The notes: generated by a model not told the origin, from the letters alone. 64,000 bases of DNA from Natronoarchaeum philippinense (GCF_900215575.1 NZ_OBEJ01000002.1:186001-250000); one strand, 5' to 3'; counted from the stretch's first letter, positions 18,322-27,581 are shown. Translations and numbers: made by a program.

Positions 18322-19484
18322 TCGTCTGTCACCTCCGTTGGAGTCGCTTCGGCAGCCTCATCGAACGCCTCGGCCTGTGCGTCCATCACCATCTCCTCGA
18401 CCTCGTCGTCGAAGCCCGATGGAGCCACGCCCTCGGTGCGCACGCGCTCGTCGATCTGGGCGGCGATGTCGCTGAGATCCTTCTCTGCGAGCTTCTCCTC
18501 GATTCGCCTGTCCTTGTTCTGCACGTCGCCGCTCGGGCCGTCCGAGGTGTCGATTTCGGGGCCGCCCCGCTCGTCATCGACGCAACAGACCGCCGCACCG
18601 CGATCCATAACGATCCCGCGAACGTCGCTCGAGGTGACCGAATTCGACTCCCCGACCACGGTGACGAGAACGACCTTTTTCTCGACAACGTGGCGATCGA
18701 TCTCGTCCTCCGCGTGACCGTAGCTATCATCCTCGGTGAAGTTGATCGTGATCGTCTCGAAATCCCGCGTGTCCAGTTCTTTCTGCCGACGCGTCAGCTC
18801 ACCGTTCTCGATTTCGAGGAGACTGACGCTTCGAGACGCATCCTCGTCCACCGCGCACCGTTCCGTCGACCCGGCGTACCAGACTGTCGTTCCCCGTTCG
18901 ACAGTCCCGACGGACTCGTGATAATCGCCGAGCGCAAGCGCATCGAGGTCGAGATTCAAGCGGTCGAGCACGTCCTCGAGGGGATGTTCGGCCTGAATCT
19001 CCGGAACCGGGGGCTGGAGGAGTTGATGCATACAGAGAATCGTGAAGACGTCCTCCGGAGGCGAATCAAGTGTGAAGTCCTCGGCGTGCCACGCCGGCCG
19101 TGTCACGGCGTCGATGCCGTAGATGGCCACCTCGTCGTTGATGAGAGTTGGAGACGTGTCGAGACGCTCCGCCGCTCCGGTCTTGCGGATGAGATCGAGG
19201 TATTGGTCGTCCATCTTGCGCTCGTGATTGCCGACGATGCCGTAGAAGGGGATGTCGGCGGCGTCGAGCGACTGGAGGATGTCGATGCAGCGGTTCAGGT
19301 CTGGCAATCGGGGATCCCGCGTGTCGAAGAGGTCTCCCGTGTGGATGACGGCGTCGACATCTTGGTCGATGGCGTATTCGATGGCCTGCTCGAATGCGTC
19401 CGCGAAGTCCTCTCGGCGTGTATCGCTCCCGTACTGGCGGTTCCCGAGGTGAGTGTCGCTGACGTGGAGGAGCCGTGTAGTCAT
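18318..19484 (-). CDS. mre11: Mre11-like nuclease
   Basis: A 388-residue calcineurin-like phosphoesterase with all Mre11 motifs: HVSDTHLGNRQYG, HTGDLFDTRDPR, YGIVGNHERKMDD, CMHQLLQPP and ALGDYHES; the last is GDxH as in other haloarchaea. The C-terminal third is acidic and probably binds Rad50. First gene of the four-gene operon, with promoter DNA shared with the divergent Kiwa genes. Mre11 cuts DNA ends and hairpins with Rad50. The operon probably duplicates functions the host already has. Confidence 0.93.
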   Translation of the reverse strand: MTTRLLHVSDTHLGNRQYGSDTRREDFADAFEQAIEYAIDQDVDAVIHTGDLFDTRDPRLPDLNRCIDILQSLDAADIPFYGIVGNHERKMDDQYLDLIRKTGAAERLDTSPTLINDEVAIYGIDAVTRPAWHAEDFTLDSPPEDVFTILCMHQLLQPPVPEIQAEHPLEDVLDRLNLDLDALALGDYHESVGTVERGTTVWYAGSTERCAVDEDASRSVSLLEIENGELTRRQKELDTRDFETITINFTEDDSYGHAEDEIDRHVVEKKVVLVTVVGESNSVTSSDVRGIVMDRGAAVCCVDDERGGPEIDTSDGPSGDVQNKDRRIEEKLAEKDLSDIAAQIDERVRTEGVAPSGFDDEVEEMVMDAQAEAFDEAAEATPTEVTDE

Positions 19485-19705
19485 ACGATATCGAATGTGG
19501 TGGTGGATGACAGATAAGTCTGGGTCAACCGACGTGAAAGTGAAATATTAGAGGATAGTTGCCTACTAAGGATTGTAAACACCACCCACAGAACGGTAAA
19601 GGGGCCCCACAAGACACTCATTAGGGACGATAGACACTTTGAAGAGTACACAAGCGAAATTATAGCCCCTGAATCGCTCCCCGGTTTCAGGTGTGAACTT
19701 CACTG

Positions 19706-20296
19706 ATGACGACCAATAAGGGTGGATTGAAAGATTGGGCGAAGTGGCTGCTCTTCTTTAGTTCCTACTTTCCGCTCTACGTCATCATCGCCGTCAAGAC
19801 CCGGACGTCGAACTTTGACTTCCTCCTCTTCCAGACGCCCGTGTACCACCTTGCCGGGTACAAGCTCTCGCTGGTCTCGGCCCTCTTTCTGGTCTTCGGG
19901 CTGTTCGTTCTCGCCTTTCTCTACGTGGTTGTCCGATTCAAGCGAGCGGAGAACGGGCAACCCAAAGAAGTCGGCGAGCCGGCTGAGCGGAACGAGCTGA
20001 TCATCACGTACATCCTCGTCCACGTGGTTCCGTTCGCCTTCATTAACTACTCGAAGACCCTGAACCTTCTCGCATTCATCTTTCTCTTCCTCTCCATCGG
20101 GATCATCCAAGTTCGGTCGTCGTACCTCTATGTCAACCCCATCCTGTCGGCGATGAGGTACGACCTGTACGAGATAGAGGACGCCGACACGCGAGGGCAG
20201 ATGTTGCTGGTCAAAACCTACGAACACGCCAACTCCGAGGAGACGACGGTCACAGCAGTGGAGTTAAGTAATGATGTCTACATAACGACCAGTTGA
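19706..20296 (+). CDS. kwaA: Kiwa defence membrane protein KwaA
   Basis: A 196-residue membrane protein with four predicted helices: LLFFSSYFPLYVIIAV, LVSALFLVFGLFVLAFLYVVV, ITYILVHVVPFAFINY and LLAFIFLFLSIGIIQV. The SYLYVNPILSAMRYDLYEI block matches the conserved NPxL segment that follows the last helix in KwaA. Its stop overlaps the ATG of the next gene (TGATG), and that gene has the KwaB pattern, so the pair is a two-gene Kiwa system. KwaA senses phage infection at the membrane. A TATA-like AATTATAG lies about 40 bp upstream. Confidence 0.8.
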   Translation: MTTNKGGLKDWAKWLLFFSSYFPLYVIIAVKTRTSNFDFLLFQTPVYHLAGYKLSLVSALFLVFGLFVLAFLYVVVRFKRAENGQPKEVGEPAERNELIITYILVHVVPFAFINYSKTLNLLAFIFLFLSIGIIQVRSSYLYVNPILSAMRYDLYEIEDADTRGQMLLVKTYEHANSEETTVTAVELSNDVYITTS

Positions 20297-21345
20297 TGGG
20301 CGCCACGGAGGAAGTAGAAGAGCCAATTGACGTTGGGGAGAAATTAGAGGAAGTCGTCGATTTCGTTCAGGGAGTTAACGAGGATAACGACCCGTACGAC
20401 CTCATCGTGGCGAGGGAAGGCGAAGAGGATGAAGACGACGAGAACAACCACACAGTCTACGAGTTCAAACGCGCGAAGACCGTCGGCGATCTCCCCGAGA
20501 GACTGGGAAACTTCGCCGAGGACAAGATCGAGACCAAGCAGCAAGCGGTGGCCGACGAGTCGAAGGAAGCCGTCGAGTACGCCGCGGCCAACATCTCCAA
20601 TCAGTCCGACTACGTGCAACACGTCCTTGCCGATGATGTCCCCCGATTCGAGCAGTACCAAGACCTGCTGACGACCGACGACTTCGAGCAGACCGACTAC
20701 ATCAATGAGGACGGTGAAGGCCCGGAGTTCCAAGTCATTCTCATTCGCGATGGAACGGAAGACCGAGCCCTCGTCTTCCAAGACATCACCCGGCGCGAGA
20801 TTCTCGGCAGGGATGATAAAATTCGGTTCTGGTCGACGGATGACCACTACACGGACGTAGACAAGACCATCGTTGAGGTTCCGAACCGAATCGATGCCGT
20901 GTACTACGACGGCCACATCTTCATTTTCGACCAGCGGCGTTTCGAGAAGATTTTCGATTATATGGACGAGTTCAACGAGGTCGCCGAGGACACCGTTGAG
21001 GAGATCGTTGACAGCGATGTTCCCATTCACACCGATGACGTGTTCCTTGACGCGGTCACCTCCTATCCGAACGCGACCCGTATCTTCTACGCTGTGCGCG
21101 AGCGGGCGCTTTGGGAGCACGAGGATGTCGATATGAATACTTTCGACTACATCGTTGACGAGTTCGACCTCTCCATCGACATCGAGGAGCGGGATGGTGA
21201 AGAGGGAATCGTGCTGGAAGACAAGCGAAATGTCTGGGAAGTCATCCACCTCTACAACGACGACCACCTGAGTTCTCCGATAACCGAAGTCGGATATCAG
21301 GTCGAAGGGAAGGACGCCCGAACCGAAGAGGTCGGTGAAGAGTAA
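20296..21345 (+). CDS. kwaB: Kiwa defence effector KwaB (DUF4868)
   Basis: A 349-residue protein. Family landmarks are the central IDAVYYDGHIFIFDQRRFEKIF block and the C-terminal HLYNDDHLSSPITEVGYQVEGK block, both hallmarks of DUF4868/KwaB. The N-terminus is very acidic. KwaB binds DNA and, with KwaA, blocks phage late transcription and replication in bacteria. The gene overlaps kwaA by one base. Divergent from the mre11-rad50 operon, it forms part of the 12-31 kb defence island. Confidence 0.8.
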   Translation: MGATEEVEEPIDVGEKLEEVVDFVQGVNEDNDPYDLIVAREGEEDEDDENNHTVYEFKRAKTVGDLPERLGNFAEDKIETKQQAVADESKEAVEYAAANISNQSDYVQHVLADDVPRFEQYQDLLTTDDFEQTDYINEDGEGPEFQVILIRDGTEDRALVFQDITRREILGRDDKIRFWSTDDHYTDVDKTIVEVPNRIDAVYYDGHIFIFDQRRFEKIFDYMDEFNEVAEDTVEEIVDSDVPIHTDDVFLDAVTSYPNATRIFYAVRERALWEHEDVDMNTFDYIVDEFDLSIDIEERDGEEGIVLEDKRNVWEVIHLYNDDHLSSPITEVGYQVEGKDARTEEVGEE

Positions 21346-21366
21346 ACTACTCCGGCCAGCCGGATC

Positions 21367-21594
21367 TCAAGCAGAGAAGTTCGTGTATACGCTTCGCACG
21401 TCGTACTCGATGTTGCAGTTGTCCCCGGGGAAGTCGTGGCGGGTAGTGTAGACCTGTTCGGACTCGCGCTCCAGTTCGTCGGCTCGGATGCCGAGTTCGG
21501 TGTTGCAGGAGTAGTAGGCGATGTCATCGAGAAGGGTGTTTATCAGGCGTTTGAGTTCGTCCCCTCTACTGGCTGAACCGGCGGTATTGTCAAG
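21367..21594 (-). pseudogene. Possible lost C-terminal extension after an in-frame stop
   Basis: Directly after the TAA that ends the gene at 21595-22476, the same frame stays open for 75 codons with haloarchaeal codon use and sensible sequence (GDELKRLINTLLDDIAYYS, IRADELERESEQVYTTRHDF). It has no ATG and no early GTG. It could be the tail of a longer ancestral protein cut by a nonsense mutation, readthrough, or a fragment of another gene. Confidence 0.4.
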
Positions 21595-22476
21595 TTAGCT
21601 GCGGGAGGCTGGTACGAGGTCTCGGTGTCTGAACCACACGTCGATTTCTTCGCCGTCCGACTCGATACGGTAGCTGTAGGAGTCGAGTTCTCGCTCGGTT
21701 TCCTCTCCAAGTGAATCCTCGAGGACATCAGCGATCTTTCCGACCGTCCCGTGGTGATGCGAGTCCGAATCGTCCGGGCCAAGGTAGACCTCTACCCTAT
21801 CGCCCACCTCGTAAGGTTCGTCCGCTGGCTGGGGAACGTCTTGACTGTCACCCACGATGTCGCGGGCAAGTTCCTGTAGGCTGGTGTCCTTGTTTTCCCA
21901 TCGAACCTCTTTCGGGACTACTTTGGTAAAAAGTCGCTTTCGTCGCCTCGTGAGTGTTTTCAGCTTCCCGATGCCGAACATCCTGTTCAACGTGTGGATG
22001 TTTTCCGCTTCCTGCATCGCGTGGGCCGGGTAGGTGGGGTGATTCTCGGTGTACGTTATTGGGGTCACGTCCTCTTCCAGTAGTTCTTCCATCCTTTCGA
22101 AGCGGCTGTCATCGTTCCACGGGACGAGTTCGTGTCCGTTGTATCCGTCAGTCTCGTACCGCCCGCGGTCAATTGCATCTTTCTTCGTGCTGAATGCGAC
22201 GATGGCCCTCCATCCCCACTCTCCGTCCTCGTAGGAAAGCAGGAGGTCTACCTCTTCCATTCCCACGTCTTGACCGTGCCACGTCCCGAGGTAATCCACA
22301 GCGATTCCGACGGGGTGGCTATCCGTTTCCAGCGTGATGATGGTGGGCCAACCGCCGTCGGTCTCGTCGTGAATCTCGATGTTGTCTCCGTGGAGTTGAA
22401 GCATCGAGTTGGCCAGTACTGTGTTCTGCGGGACTTCCGTTCCAATCGGGAGAGGTATCGAACCGTCGAAATCCAT
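21595..22476 (-). CDS. Unrecognised protein with C-terminal SH3-like barrel
   Basis: A 293-residue protein, last gene of the restriction operon that runs XamI-like, endonuclease-like, this gene. The N-terminal half is unrecognised (HELVPWNDDSRFERMEELLEE region). The C-terminal 75 residues (YEVGDRVEVYLGPDDSD to IDVWFRHRDLVPAS) look like an SH3/Tudor-like barrel, and a related barrel begins the protein at 6527-7429. It starts 6 bp after the endonuclease-like gene, so it probably works with it, for example in DNA binding or regulation. The frame continues past the stop (see 21367-21594). Confidence 0.6.
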   Translation of the reverse strand: MDFDGSIPLPIGTEVPQNTVLANSMLQLHGDNIEIHDETDGGWPTIITLETDSHPVGIAVDYLGTWHGQDVGMEEVDLLLSYEDGEWGWRAIVAFSTKKDAIDRGRYETDGYNGHELVPWNDDSRFERMEELLEEDVTPITYTENHPTYPAHAMQEAENIHTLNRMFGIGKLKTLTRRRKRLFTKVVPKEVRWENKDTSLQELARDIVGDSQDVPQPADEPYEVGDRVEVYLGPDDSDSHHHGTVGKIADVLEDSLGEETERELDSYSYRIESDGEEIDVWFRHRDLVPASRS

Positions 22477-22482
22477 CTTCTG

Positions 22483-23316
22483 TCACTTGTACTCCGTGAA
22501 GGGGCGTTCAAGCGAAAGCTTTCCGCCAGCGAAGAATGCTGAATCGTGGTCGGCGTCCATCTGCCCGGATCTAGACCAACTGAACTCGCATTCCTCGATT
22601 CCATCCCCTGCGCTTCTGACAACGGATGGTTCTTCCTCAAAAGTTCCAAGCAGCTCCGAGTAAGGAAAGTTCTCAACCTTGGCCTGCAATCCGTCCTTCC
22701 AGATCACAGGAATGGTGTCGTGTTCGAACCCGGGGACGGATGCAGAGCCGTTCCGCGCCTCCTCGGCGTGATCCTCGTAGGCGGCGAATGGAATGATGTA
22801 CCCACGATCGAAGAACAGTTGACAGACGAAGATCGGGACGTCGTACTGGTCTCGCCACGACTGGAGTCGGGGGAAGTCCTCGTCCTTCACGTACGCGGAC
22901 AGGGAACTGTTGTATTGCCGTTCTCCGATGTGGAACTTGCTCGACTCGGCTTCGAGAGCCATCTCCGCTGCGTCGATGGCTTCCGACCGCTCCAGTTCCG
23001 GCAGAATTGATGCTCTCTCGTCGGGGTCTCCCGCGATGTAGTTCTCCACGAGTTCGCGGGCATCACCGGCGAGTCCTCGAAAGTCCTCTTCCTCGTAGAC
23101 GAGCACGTCGGGCCGCTTCATCTCCTCGACGCCGGGTTCCTTCACCTCGTCGAGTTCGTCCTTCGTGTCGAGTGCGTCGCCCCGAGAGACGCCGTACTGG
23201 AAGGCGAACAGACCGTCCTGTCGCTCTATTGTCTCCATCAGAACGGTCTCCGCCCACTCGCCCCGGGCGAACTTGTGGGAGAAGTCCTCGCCGCGTGGAA
23301 TGTCTCCGATGTCCAT
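22483..23316 (-). CDS. Restriction endonuclease-like protein, possibly AccI family
   Basis: A 277-residue protein. The start has GEWAETVLME; then MKRPDVLVYEEED and AAEMALEAESSKFH give a plausible PD...ExExxK active site. It is followed by LSAYVKDEDFPRLQSW and VPIFVCQLFFDRGYIIPF, an arrangement I associate with AccI-like type II enzymes. It lies in one operon behind a XamI-like endonuclease and near an adenine methylase. AccI (GTMKAC) and XamI (GTCGAC) sites overlap, so one methylase could protect against both. The AccI assignment is from memory and uncertain; nuclease fold is more secure. Confidence 0.55.
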   Translation of the reverse strand: MDIGDIPRGEDFSHKFARGEWAETVLMETIERQDGLFAFQYGVSRGDALDTKDELDEVKEPGVEEMKRPDVLVYEEEDFRGLAGDARELVENYIAGDPDERASILPELERSEAIDAAEMALEAESSKFHIGERQYNSSLSAYVKDEDFPRLQSWRDQYDVPIFVCQLFFDRGYIIPFAAYEDHAEEARNGSASVPGFEHDTIPVIWKDGLQAKVENFPYSELLGTFEEEPSVVRSAGDGIEECEFSWSRSGQMDADHDSAFFAGGKLSLERPFTEYK

Positions 23317-23356
23317 ACCTGTACGTGACAGAGGCAGGATATCAGCGTTCCGCCAG

Positions 23357-24262
23357 TTACGAGAAGTAGCTGTGGAGGGTGTCGAGGCGGTGTTCCCAGA
23401 AGATGGTGATGTTGTCGTTGACGAGAGTATCGATCTGACTCTCTGGAATCCAGCCGGAGAGTGCCGCGCCCACGTCGGCGTCGGGGTAGGTACTTCGCCA
23501 GTCGGACTCCTTGTTGCGAATCTCCTTGATCCGCTTGTAGGAGTCGATTTTGACGCCTATCGCCTTTGCCTCGATGAAGACGAGACCGCCGTCGCGTTTG
23601 CGGGCCACGAAGTCGGCCTTCTGGTTGTCTCCCCCGCTGACGGCTACCTTGGTCTCCGGGACGAACGATCCAGTTGGAATGTCGTCCTTGGATTCGAGGA
23701 CGGACGACCGGCTCACTTTTTCGAGACCGGCTTCCATCATCGTCTCGGCCACCTTCTCTTCCTGCACGTCCTTTCGCCAGTTTCGGTAGCGGGTCTTCGC
23801 CTCGGACTGGGCGATTATGTCGCAGACCCACTCCCGGGACTGCTCCAGCTCGTAGTCCTCGTCCTGCACGTTCTCGTGCAGCCAAGGCACCTTTCGCTCG
23901 TCCAGATTGCGCTCCACGAAGTCGGCCATCTGCTCCGCGGTGTTCGTGTTCGGCGTGGTGGGGTTGTCCTTCTCGTAGGAGTCCGTGGAGTTGATGCCGG
24001 ACATTTGACCGAACTTCATCTGCGAGATGGGTGGTTTGACGAGGTAGCGCAGAACCTTCACCACGTTCGGGTTGTCTCGGATGACGGAGGGGCCGAAGTT
24101 GCGGAAGTTGTTGGTGCGCTCGGCCGCGTAGTCGAACAGTTCCTTGTGATCCTCGAACTCCTGCTCGTAGAAGTCTCGGATTGCGTCTAAGAAGATTTCT
24201 TCCTCGAATTGCTGGCTTTCCTGAACGACATCCTCTATGGATTCCTGAGACGAGAGCTGCAT
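23357..24262 (-). CDS. XamI-like type II restriction endonuclease, copy A
   Basis: A 301-residue protein. Conserved blocks are NNFRNFGPSVIRDNPNVVKVLRYL, EAKTRYRNWRKD and the PD-(D/E)XK core KADFVARKRDG...VFIEAKAIG (about 212-232). It ends IFWEHRLDTLHSYF. It is clearly homologous along its whole length to the protein at 26572-27474, which lies on the other side of the methylase. The family pattern fits XamI-like enzymes, which cut GTCGAC. The start at 24262 is chosen from a TATA-like ATAAAAAGATAT about 30 bp upstream. Divergent from the methylase gene, allowing ordered expression. Confidence 0.72.
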   Translation of the reverse strand: MQLSSQESIEDVVQESQQFEEEIFLDAIRDFYEQEFEDHKELFDYAAERTNNFRNFGPSVIRDNPNVVKVLRYLVKPPISQMKFGQMSGINSTDSYEKDNPTTPNTNTAEQMADFVERNLDERKVPWLHENVQDEDYELEQSREWVCDIIAQSEAKTRYRNWRKDVQEEKVAETMMEAGLEKVSRSSVLESKDDIPTGSFVPETKVAVSGGDNQKADFVARKRDGGLVFIEAKAIGVKIDSYKRIKEIRNKESDWRSTYPDADVGAALSGWIPESQIDTLVNDNITIFWEHRLDTLHSYFS

Positions 24263-24416
24263 ACTGACAGGATACATGCTGGGTTGATATCTTTTTATGT
24301 GAGGACTGACGTCGTCGGCGCCGAGACGATGCAGTCAGATAGATACATACAGGATGAGGCGGAACATCGGAGCAACGTGATCCTTTACGCTTTGAATCCT
24401 GTTGGAGGGCGATATT

Positions 24417-26570
24417 ATGAGTAGGTCTGGCACCGTCGAGCAGGTCATCTCCGACGTGGCCGAGTCCATCGAGGATGACGTTGAATCGGTGGATGGGTTC
24501 GATGAATGGGTTGAGGCGCACGGTCTCGGGCGCACCGACTCCGCGGAGGAGATCGTCGCTCGACAGGCGGCCTTTCACGTTTCTCTTGTCTCCACGCTCC
24601 ACGAGTCGTATCGGAATGAAGGAGTTGAGCTGCCGTCGCTTGACGCCGAGAATTACCGGGAAAGTGTTTCCGAGGCTCGTGCTGAGACTAGAGATGAGTC
24701 CTTCGAACCGTACTTCCTGTCCGAGGTTGCCGATCTTTTCTCCAAGGACGATCTCTCTCGCCTGATTGAGACCCGGGAACAGTTTCTCTCCGCCGACGAT
24801 CCGGCTGAGTCCATCGGGCACGTTCACGAGTCGCTCGTCCCGCGAAAGGATCGGCACAAGCTCGGTCAATTCCGAACGCCGCCCGTTATCTCGGACTTGA
24901 TGGCCAAGTGGGTTGTCCGGGACGGCTCTGATCTGGTTCTCGATCCGGGCATCGGTGCGGCGGCTCTCTCAACGAGCGCGTACGCGGCGAAGAAGAGACG
25001 TGAGAACGAGTCAGAGTTGGACGAGATGTTTGGCGTGGACGTGAGCGAGTTGTCCGTTCTGATGGGCACGACTGCGCTCCGACTCTCTAACGGTGGCGGG
25101 AGTCCGAACCTGCAGACACACGACTTCATCGATCTCCAGCCCGACGAGGTTGACAAGGTGGATGCGGTCATCTCGAATCCGCCGTACACGCGACATCACG
25201 AGTTCGATGAGGACGTGAAGGCCGAGATGAACCGACAGATGGAGAACGAGGCCGACCGCTCCATCTCCACCCTTTCTCCACTCTACGCCTACTTCTACAT
25301 CCACGCCACCCAGTTCCTCGCCAACGACGGGAGGGCGACGTTCATCACGCCGTCCGAGTTCCTCGAGACGAAGTACGGTGAGGACTTGAAGGCGTTCCTG
25401 CTGGACAACTTCCACATCCGCGGATTCGTGCTGTACGACCGGGAGGCGGACTCGCAGTTCGACGAGGCACTCACCACCTCGTTCATCAGCTTCCTCGAGC
25501 GAAAGACTGCTGACGAGGACGACGACGAGGAGTTGACCAAGTTCGTCCGCGTGGACGAGTGGCCGGGACAGGACGCGGTTCTCGACGCTGTTGACGATGG
25601 AACGGAGGGTGAGACTGACTGGGGGTTCGTGAACACGGTTCGACAGTCCGATCTGGAGCCAGAGGACAAGTGGGACGATCTGCTTGACCCGCTCGACATC
25701 GGTGACGACGAGCAACTCGTCCCGTTCTCCGAGATTGGTGAGGTGAACCGAGGCATCGCCACCGGGAAGAACGACTACTTCTGCCTGAGCGAAGATGAAC
25801 TGTCCGGCTCTGCGGGCGAGTACAAGTGGGACATCGAAGACCGGTGGCTGTCACCGCTCATCCGAAACGCACGGGCCGTTCCCAACTTCGATTACCGTGA
25901 GGAGGATTGGGAGCGGCAACGCAACGAGGGCGAGGAGGTGTGGATTCTCTACCACCTCGATGAGTTGGAGTGGGTGCCGCAACTTCACCCGGACTCAGAT
26001 GATGGGGAAGACAGCCAGAACGCTCGCATCAGCGACTTCGGTGCAGCTTCCGAGGAGGACGAGGAAGACCTGCCGAGCATTGTGGAGTATCTGAAGTACG
26101 GGATGGAGGAGTTGGAGGTTCACGACGGGTATCTGGCGAGTAACCGCGAGCCGTGGTACGTCTTCGACCGCCGCGATCCCGCACCCATTCTCTACACGTA
26201 TATGAGCCGCTCCCGGGGACGATTCGTGCGCAACCGCACCGACGCGCGAAATCTCACCAATCTGCACTGCGTCTACCTTGACGTGGAGTTGGCGGAGAAG
26301 GAGATCGATGCGCTTCTGGCCTACCTGAACAGTCCGTTTGCCGACGAGATCGTGAAGCGGCACGGACGGACGTACAGCACGGGGATGGACAAAGTGGAGC
26401 CGAACGAGTTGGAGGGCGTGCCGGTCATCGATCCCCGGACGCTTGACTCCGAGACCGTTGACCGGCTGGCCGGACTGTTCGATGACCTCTGTGAGGCCAG
26501 TCGAAACGGTGGTGAAGAAGAGGTTCTTGACCAGTTGACCGCCGCGCTTGACGACATCCTCGACGTGTGA
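24417..26570 (+). CDS. N6-adenine DNA methyltransferase (Eco57I/TaqI type)
   Basis: A 717-residue methyltransferase with motif I LVLDPGIGAAAL, motif II DEMFGVDVSEL and motif IV ISNPPYTRHHEF (about 253), marking an N6-adenine amino-methylase of the gamma class. The C-terminal 350 residues form the target-recognition part (HLDELEWVPQ, YSTGMDKVEPNEL). No N-terminal nuclease core is visible, so it is a separate methylase rather than a type IIG fusion. A GGAGG ribosome-binding site 8 bp before ATG 24417 decides the start, which is rare in this mostly leaderless genome. It protects DNA against the flanking XamI-like enzymes. Confidence 0.88.
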   Translation: MSRSGTVEQVISDVAESIEDDVESVDGFDEWVEAHGLGRTDSAEEIVARQAAFHVSLVSTLHESYRNEGVELPSLDAENYRESVSEARAETRDESFEPYFLSEVADLFSKDDLSRLIETREQFLSADDPAESIGHVHESLVPRKDRHKLGQFRTPPVISDLMAKWVVRDGSDLVLDPGIGAAALSTSAYAAKKRRENESELDEMFGVDVSELSVLMGTTALRLSNGGGSPNLQTHDFIDLQPDEVDKVDAVISNPPYTRHHEFDEDVKAEMNRQMENEADRSISTLSPLYAYFYIHATQFLANDGRATFITPSEFLETKYGEDLKAFLLDNFHIRGFVLYDREADSQFDEALTTSFISFLERKTADEDDDEELTKFVRVDEWPGQDAVLDAVDDGTEGETDWGFVNTVRQSDLEPEDKWDDLLDPLDIGDDEQLVPFSEIGEVNRGIATGKNDYFCLSEDELSGSAGEYKWDIEDRWLSPLIRNARAVPNFDYREEDWERQRNEGEEVWILYHLDELEWVPQLHPDSDDGEDSQNARISDFGAASEEDEEDLPSIVEYLKYGMEELEVHDGYLASNREPWYVFDRRDPAPILYTYMSRSRGRFVRNRTDARNLTNLHCVYLDVELAEKEIDALLAYLNSPFADEIVKRHGRTYSTGMDKVEPNELEGVPVIDPRTLDSETVDRLAGLFDDLCEASRNGGEEEVLDQLTAALDDILDV

Positions 26571-26571
26571 T

Positions 26572-27474
26572 TCAGGCCTCGAGGAAGTCCGAAAGTCCGT
26601 CCAACTCGTGATCCCAGAACACGGTGATGCCAACCTCTTCGAGCCGCTCCACGTCGTCCGTGTCTATCACTCCGCCAATCACGGCGACAATCTCTGAGTC
26701 AGGCCTGCCGTCCGTCCAGTCGTTGTAGTCGTCGATCATCTCCTTGCGGCGCTTGTGGAAGTTGATCTCGGTGCCGCTCATCTTCGCTTCCACGAGGAAC
26801 AGATCGCTGTCCCGGTTGCGGATGGCGAAATCGGCCTCCTTCCCCTCGACGCTCAACTCCAGCACGTACTCCCCGGGGCCGATCTCATCCACGTCGTCCA
26901 CGTTCACCTTCTCGAAGCCGGCCTCGAAGAGTTCGTCGTTGATGGCGTCGTGCTGGATGGTGGCCCGCCAGTTTCGGTACTCCGTGTTCGCCTCGGACGT
27001 TGCGATATTGTAGGCGATGGCCGTCTGGAGCTTCTTCACGAGAGTTTCCTCGTCGTATTCGTGGTACTCCATCTGCTCCACTTCGAGCCACGGCAACAGG
27101 GTCTCGTTCCGAAATTCTTCGAACGTGCCGATGATCTTCTCTGCGGTGTTCGGCTGCGGCGTCGTGTCGTCCTCGTAGTCCTCATACTTTCGGAGAGTCT
27201 GATCGCCTACATCACAGTACTCGCTGAACTTGTCGCGGCTCAGAATCGGTTCGGTCAGGTAGCGCAGAATGCGGACGGTGATGGGATTCTCTCGGACGAA
27301 GTCGATGTCGACGTCTCTGAAATTGTTGGACGCCTCGGCCAGCTCTCTGAACACTTCCTCGGTGGCTTGGAAAATCTCTCGCTGGAATTCGCCGCACTTC
27401 TTCACGTACCGCTCTTTCTCCTGCTCACGACTTTCCTCGGCCAGCTCTTCCAGCGTCTTATCCGATACACTCAT
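26572..27474 (-). CDS. XamI-like type II restriction endonuclease, copy B
   Basis: A 300-residue paralogue of the protein at 23357-24262. Shared blocks are NNFRDVDIDFVRENPITVRILRYL, TPQPNTAEKI, ANTEYRNWRATIQHD, the core EADFAIRNRDS...LFLVEAKMSG (about 213-230) and the ending VFWDHELDGLSDFL. The nuclease motif is intact. It converges on the methylase with one base between the stops. Two diverged but intact copies around one methylase suggest a heterodimer, or two enzymes sharing a site or differing in one base. Confidence 0.72.
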   Translation of the reverse strand: MSVSDKTLEELAEESREQEKERYVKKCGEFQREIFQATEEVFRELAEASNNFRDVDIDFVRENPITVRILRYLTEPILSRDKFSEYCDVGDQTLRKYEDYEDDTTPQPNTAEKIIGTFEEFRNETLLPWLEVEQMEYHEYDEETLVKKLQTAIAYNIATSEANTEYRNWRATIQHDAINDELFEAGFEKVNVDDVDEIGPGEYVLELSVEGKEADFAIRNRDSDLFLVEAKMSGTEINFHKRRKEMIDDYNDWTDGRPDSEIVAVIGGVIDTDDVERLEEVGITVFWDHELDGLSDFLEA

Positions 27475-27581
27475 CCGAAATATCCCTCTTTTCACTCGCT
27501 TCGAGACCCCTGCTGTAAAACGCACTGGTGTCATCGCGGCGAGACACAAGCATCAAGAGTCGACAGGCTTATCAGGGAAGT

